In this document: in pieces, positions 62,514 to 64,000 of the stretch
How the letters are laid out: every line of letters starts with the position of its first letter
How positions within the stretch are numbered: the first letter of the stretch is position 1
From: Comamonadaceae bacterium
GTDB lineage: Bacteria > Pseudomonadota > Gammaproteobacteria > Burkholderiales > Burkholderiaceae_C
DNA length: 64,000 bases
Assembly (NCBI GenBank): GCA_947447985.1
Contig: CANFLX010000001.1
Location: 166,841 to 230,840, forward strand
Direction of reading: 5' to 3'
Made by a program: the position numbers and the translations under genes
The notes under the pieces: generated by a model
Database searches by the model: none
What the model was told of the DNA's origin: nothing
What the model saw: the letters and a program-made list of their open reading frames with translations, nothing else

Positions 62514-63044
62514 ATGGGCCTTAGTGACCATGCCATCAGCGCCACCGCCGCCGTGTCGGCACTAGAGCGCAACCATGTTGACCATGTGGTGACGGTGCCG
62601 GACTGGATTCAGCTCTCACTGCACGACCGCTTGAACAAAGGCGTGCAGGGCATACGCGTGATCAACGCCTGCAACGAGAACCAGGTCGTCACTATTGCTG
62701 CAGGCTTGACTATTGGCGGCAAGCGCCCACTGGTGATGATGCAGAACCAAGGCCTGTACAACTGCTTCAACACCTTGCGCGCGGTGTGCTTGGACGCCCA
62801 TATCCCCATGGTGTTCATGGTGGGCCAGTTTGGCCGTGAATTCAGCAATATCGGCCACCCTACGGCGGAGTCCGGCCGCACCATGGTGCGTATTGCCGAG
62901 CCGTTCTTGAACTCCATCGGTGTGCCTTTTCATATTTTGGATAAGGAGGCAGACCTGTCCAAGATGGACCAGGCCTTTGAACAAGCGCAGCAACAGTGCA
63001 CCGCGGTGGTCTTGCTCGTGGGCGCGCCCATGGCCTGGCGTTAA
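62514..63044 (+). CDS. TPP-dependent decarboxylase, N-terminal (alpha) half, sulfopyruvate/phosphonopyruvate decarboxylase-like
   Basis: NACNENQVVTIAAGLTIGGKRPLVMMQNQGLYNCFNTLRA. Confidence 0.8.
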   Translation: MGLSDHAISATAAVSALERNHVDHVVTVPDWIQLSLHDRLNKGVQGIRVINACNENQVVTIAAGLTIGGKRPLVMMQNQGLYNCFNTLRAVCLDAHIPMVFMVGQFGREFSNIGHPTAESGRTMVRIAEPFLNSIGVPFHILDKEADLSKMDQAFEQAQQQCTAVVLLVGAPMAWR

Positions 63045-63063
63045 AACAACAAGGAGCCGGACG

Positions 63064-63786
63064 ATGATGAATTTCGTACAAGCAGTCGGTGTGGTCGCCA
63101 AGGGCAAGGGAGACGGCGTGGTGGTCGCCACCATGGGCGCCATGTTTATTTTTGACCGCATCGAAGGTGCCGATGGCCACGCCAGTGGTGTGCCTTTGGT
63201 CAGTGGCAAGGCCGGTCTGGTGCTGGGCCTGGGAGTGGCAAAAATCAAAACTGTGCTCAAGTCCGCCCATGCCGAAGCGGCCAAGGGTTCGTACGCCGGG
63301 CGTATCAATTCGGTGCCGCTGATGGGCGGCGCGGCTGGTTTGGCCTTGGGCCTGGCACTGGCGCGACCCGACAAAAAAGTCATCGTCATGGATGGCGACG
63401 CCAGCTTGCTAATGGAGCTCGGCGGCCTGGCCACTGTGGCCCAACAGGCGCCCAAAAATCTGCTGCACTGCGTGGTGCACAACGGCACCCAGTTCACTGG
63501 GCTCGACAATATGGATTCGCCCGCGTCCGATTTCCAGTTCGCGGCAGTGGCACAAAAGTGTGGCTATCAGCACGCCGAGCGCATCTCGGACGGCGCGCGC
63601 TGGGCCGAGCGCTTTCCAGAGCTGCTGGCGATGCAGGGCCCGGTGTTTGTCGAGTTGATGGTGGAGCCCGTGCCCAAACAGACCAAGGACGGTTTTGAGC
63701 CCTGGGAACTGCCGCCCAACCAGTACACCCGCATGGGTGACGAGGCGCTGGCCTTGCAGGACTGGCTGGCCCAGGACGCCGCATGA
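63064..63786 (+). CDS. TPP-dependent decarboxylase, C-terminal (beta) half
   Basis: [41 protein letters not shown] (GDG...N TPP-binding region). Confidence 0.82.
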   Translation: MMNFVQAVGVVAKGKGDGVVVATMGAMFIFDRIEGADGHASGVPLVSGKAGLVLGLGVAKIKTVLKSAHAEAAKGSYAGRINSVPLMGGAAGLALGLALARPDKKVIVMDGDASLLMELGGLATVAQQAPKNLLHCVVHNGTQFTGLDNMDSPASDFQFAAVAQKCGYQHAERISDGARWAERFPELLAMQGPVFVELMVEPVPKQTKDGFEPWELPPNQYTRMGDEALALQDWLAQDAA

Positions 63787-64000
63787 GCATGGACACTGAC
63801 ACCTATGACTTCATCGTGGTGGGGGCCGGCTCGGCCGGTGCGCCACTGGCTGCGCGCCTGAGCGAGAGCGGCAAGCACAGCGTGCTGCTGCTCGAAGCAG
63901 GGCCACCCGACACCAACATCTGGACGCGCATTCCTGCGGGCGTGGTGAAAGTGCTGCAGCAGGGCAAGGTGATTCGGGACTTTTTCACCGAGCCCGACCC
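63783..64000 (+). CDS. GMC-family FAD-dependent oxidoreductase, truncated by window end
   Basis: [53 protein letters not shown], open to the window end; ATGA overlap with the upstream gene. Confidence 0.85.
   Translation, partial: MSMDTDTYDFIVVGAGSAGAPLAARLSESGKHSVLLLEAGPPDTNIWTRIPAGVVKVLQQGKVIRDFFTEPD

Overview
This 64 kb window is a GC-rich chromosomal segment. Gene order and protein similarity suggest a betaproteobacterium of Comamonadaceae / Burkholderiales type. It is densely packed with protein-coding genes. I recognised no tRNA, rRNA, CRISPR array, insertion sequence or prophage. Housekeeping blocks: acs; adk-kdsB-trm112-lpxK-exbD-exbB; xseA; sodB; ilvD; exbB-exbD-exbD-tonB; trxB; ftsK-lolA; rarA; glnD; map; purL; ppiC-bolA-yciB-msrB-selO. 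More accessory blocks: a compact chaperone-usher operon with spore-coat-U subunits (about 21.8-25.9 kb); a FAH-family hydrolase and a TRAP transporter (26-30 kb); fadD plus a Liv-type ABC transporter (42.4-49.3 kb); a long acyl-CoA/beta-oxidation run (49.4-61.5 kb); and, at the right edge, a Crp/Fnr regulator divergent from a split TPP-dependent decarboxylase pair followed by a truncated GMC oxidoreductase. Most interesting observations: (1) the LivG/LivF ATPase pair looks asymmetric, with a Lys->Arg Walker A in LivF and a degenerate LTYAE signature in LivG, both mapping to the same predicted composite ATP site; (2) the fadD-livK intergenic region has two perfect, mutually exclusive inverted repeats followed by an intrinsic terminator; (3) a FAH-family protein has a Tat/lipobox-like N-terminus; (4) a minimal 4-gene SCPU chaperone-usher operon has a structured leader; (5) the TPP/TPP/GMC operon; (6) a 56-aa basic orphan protein. 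All calls come from reading the sequence; no database search was run.
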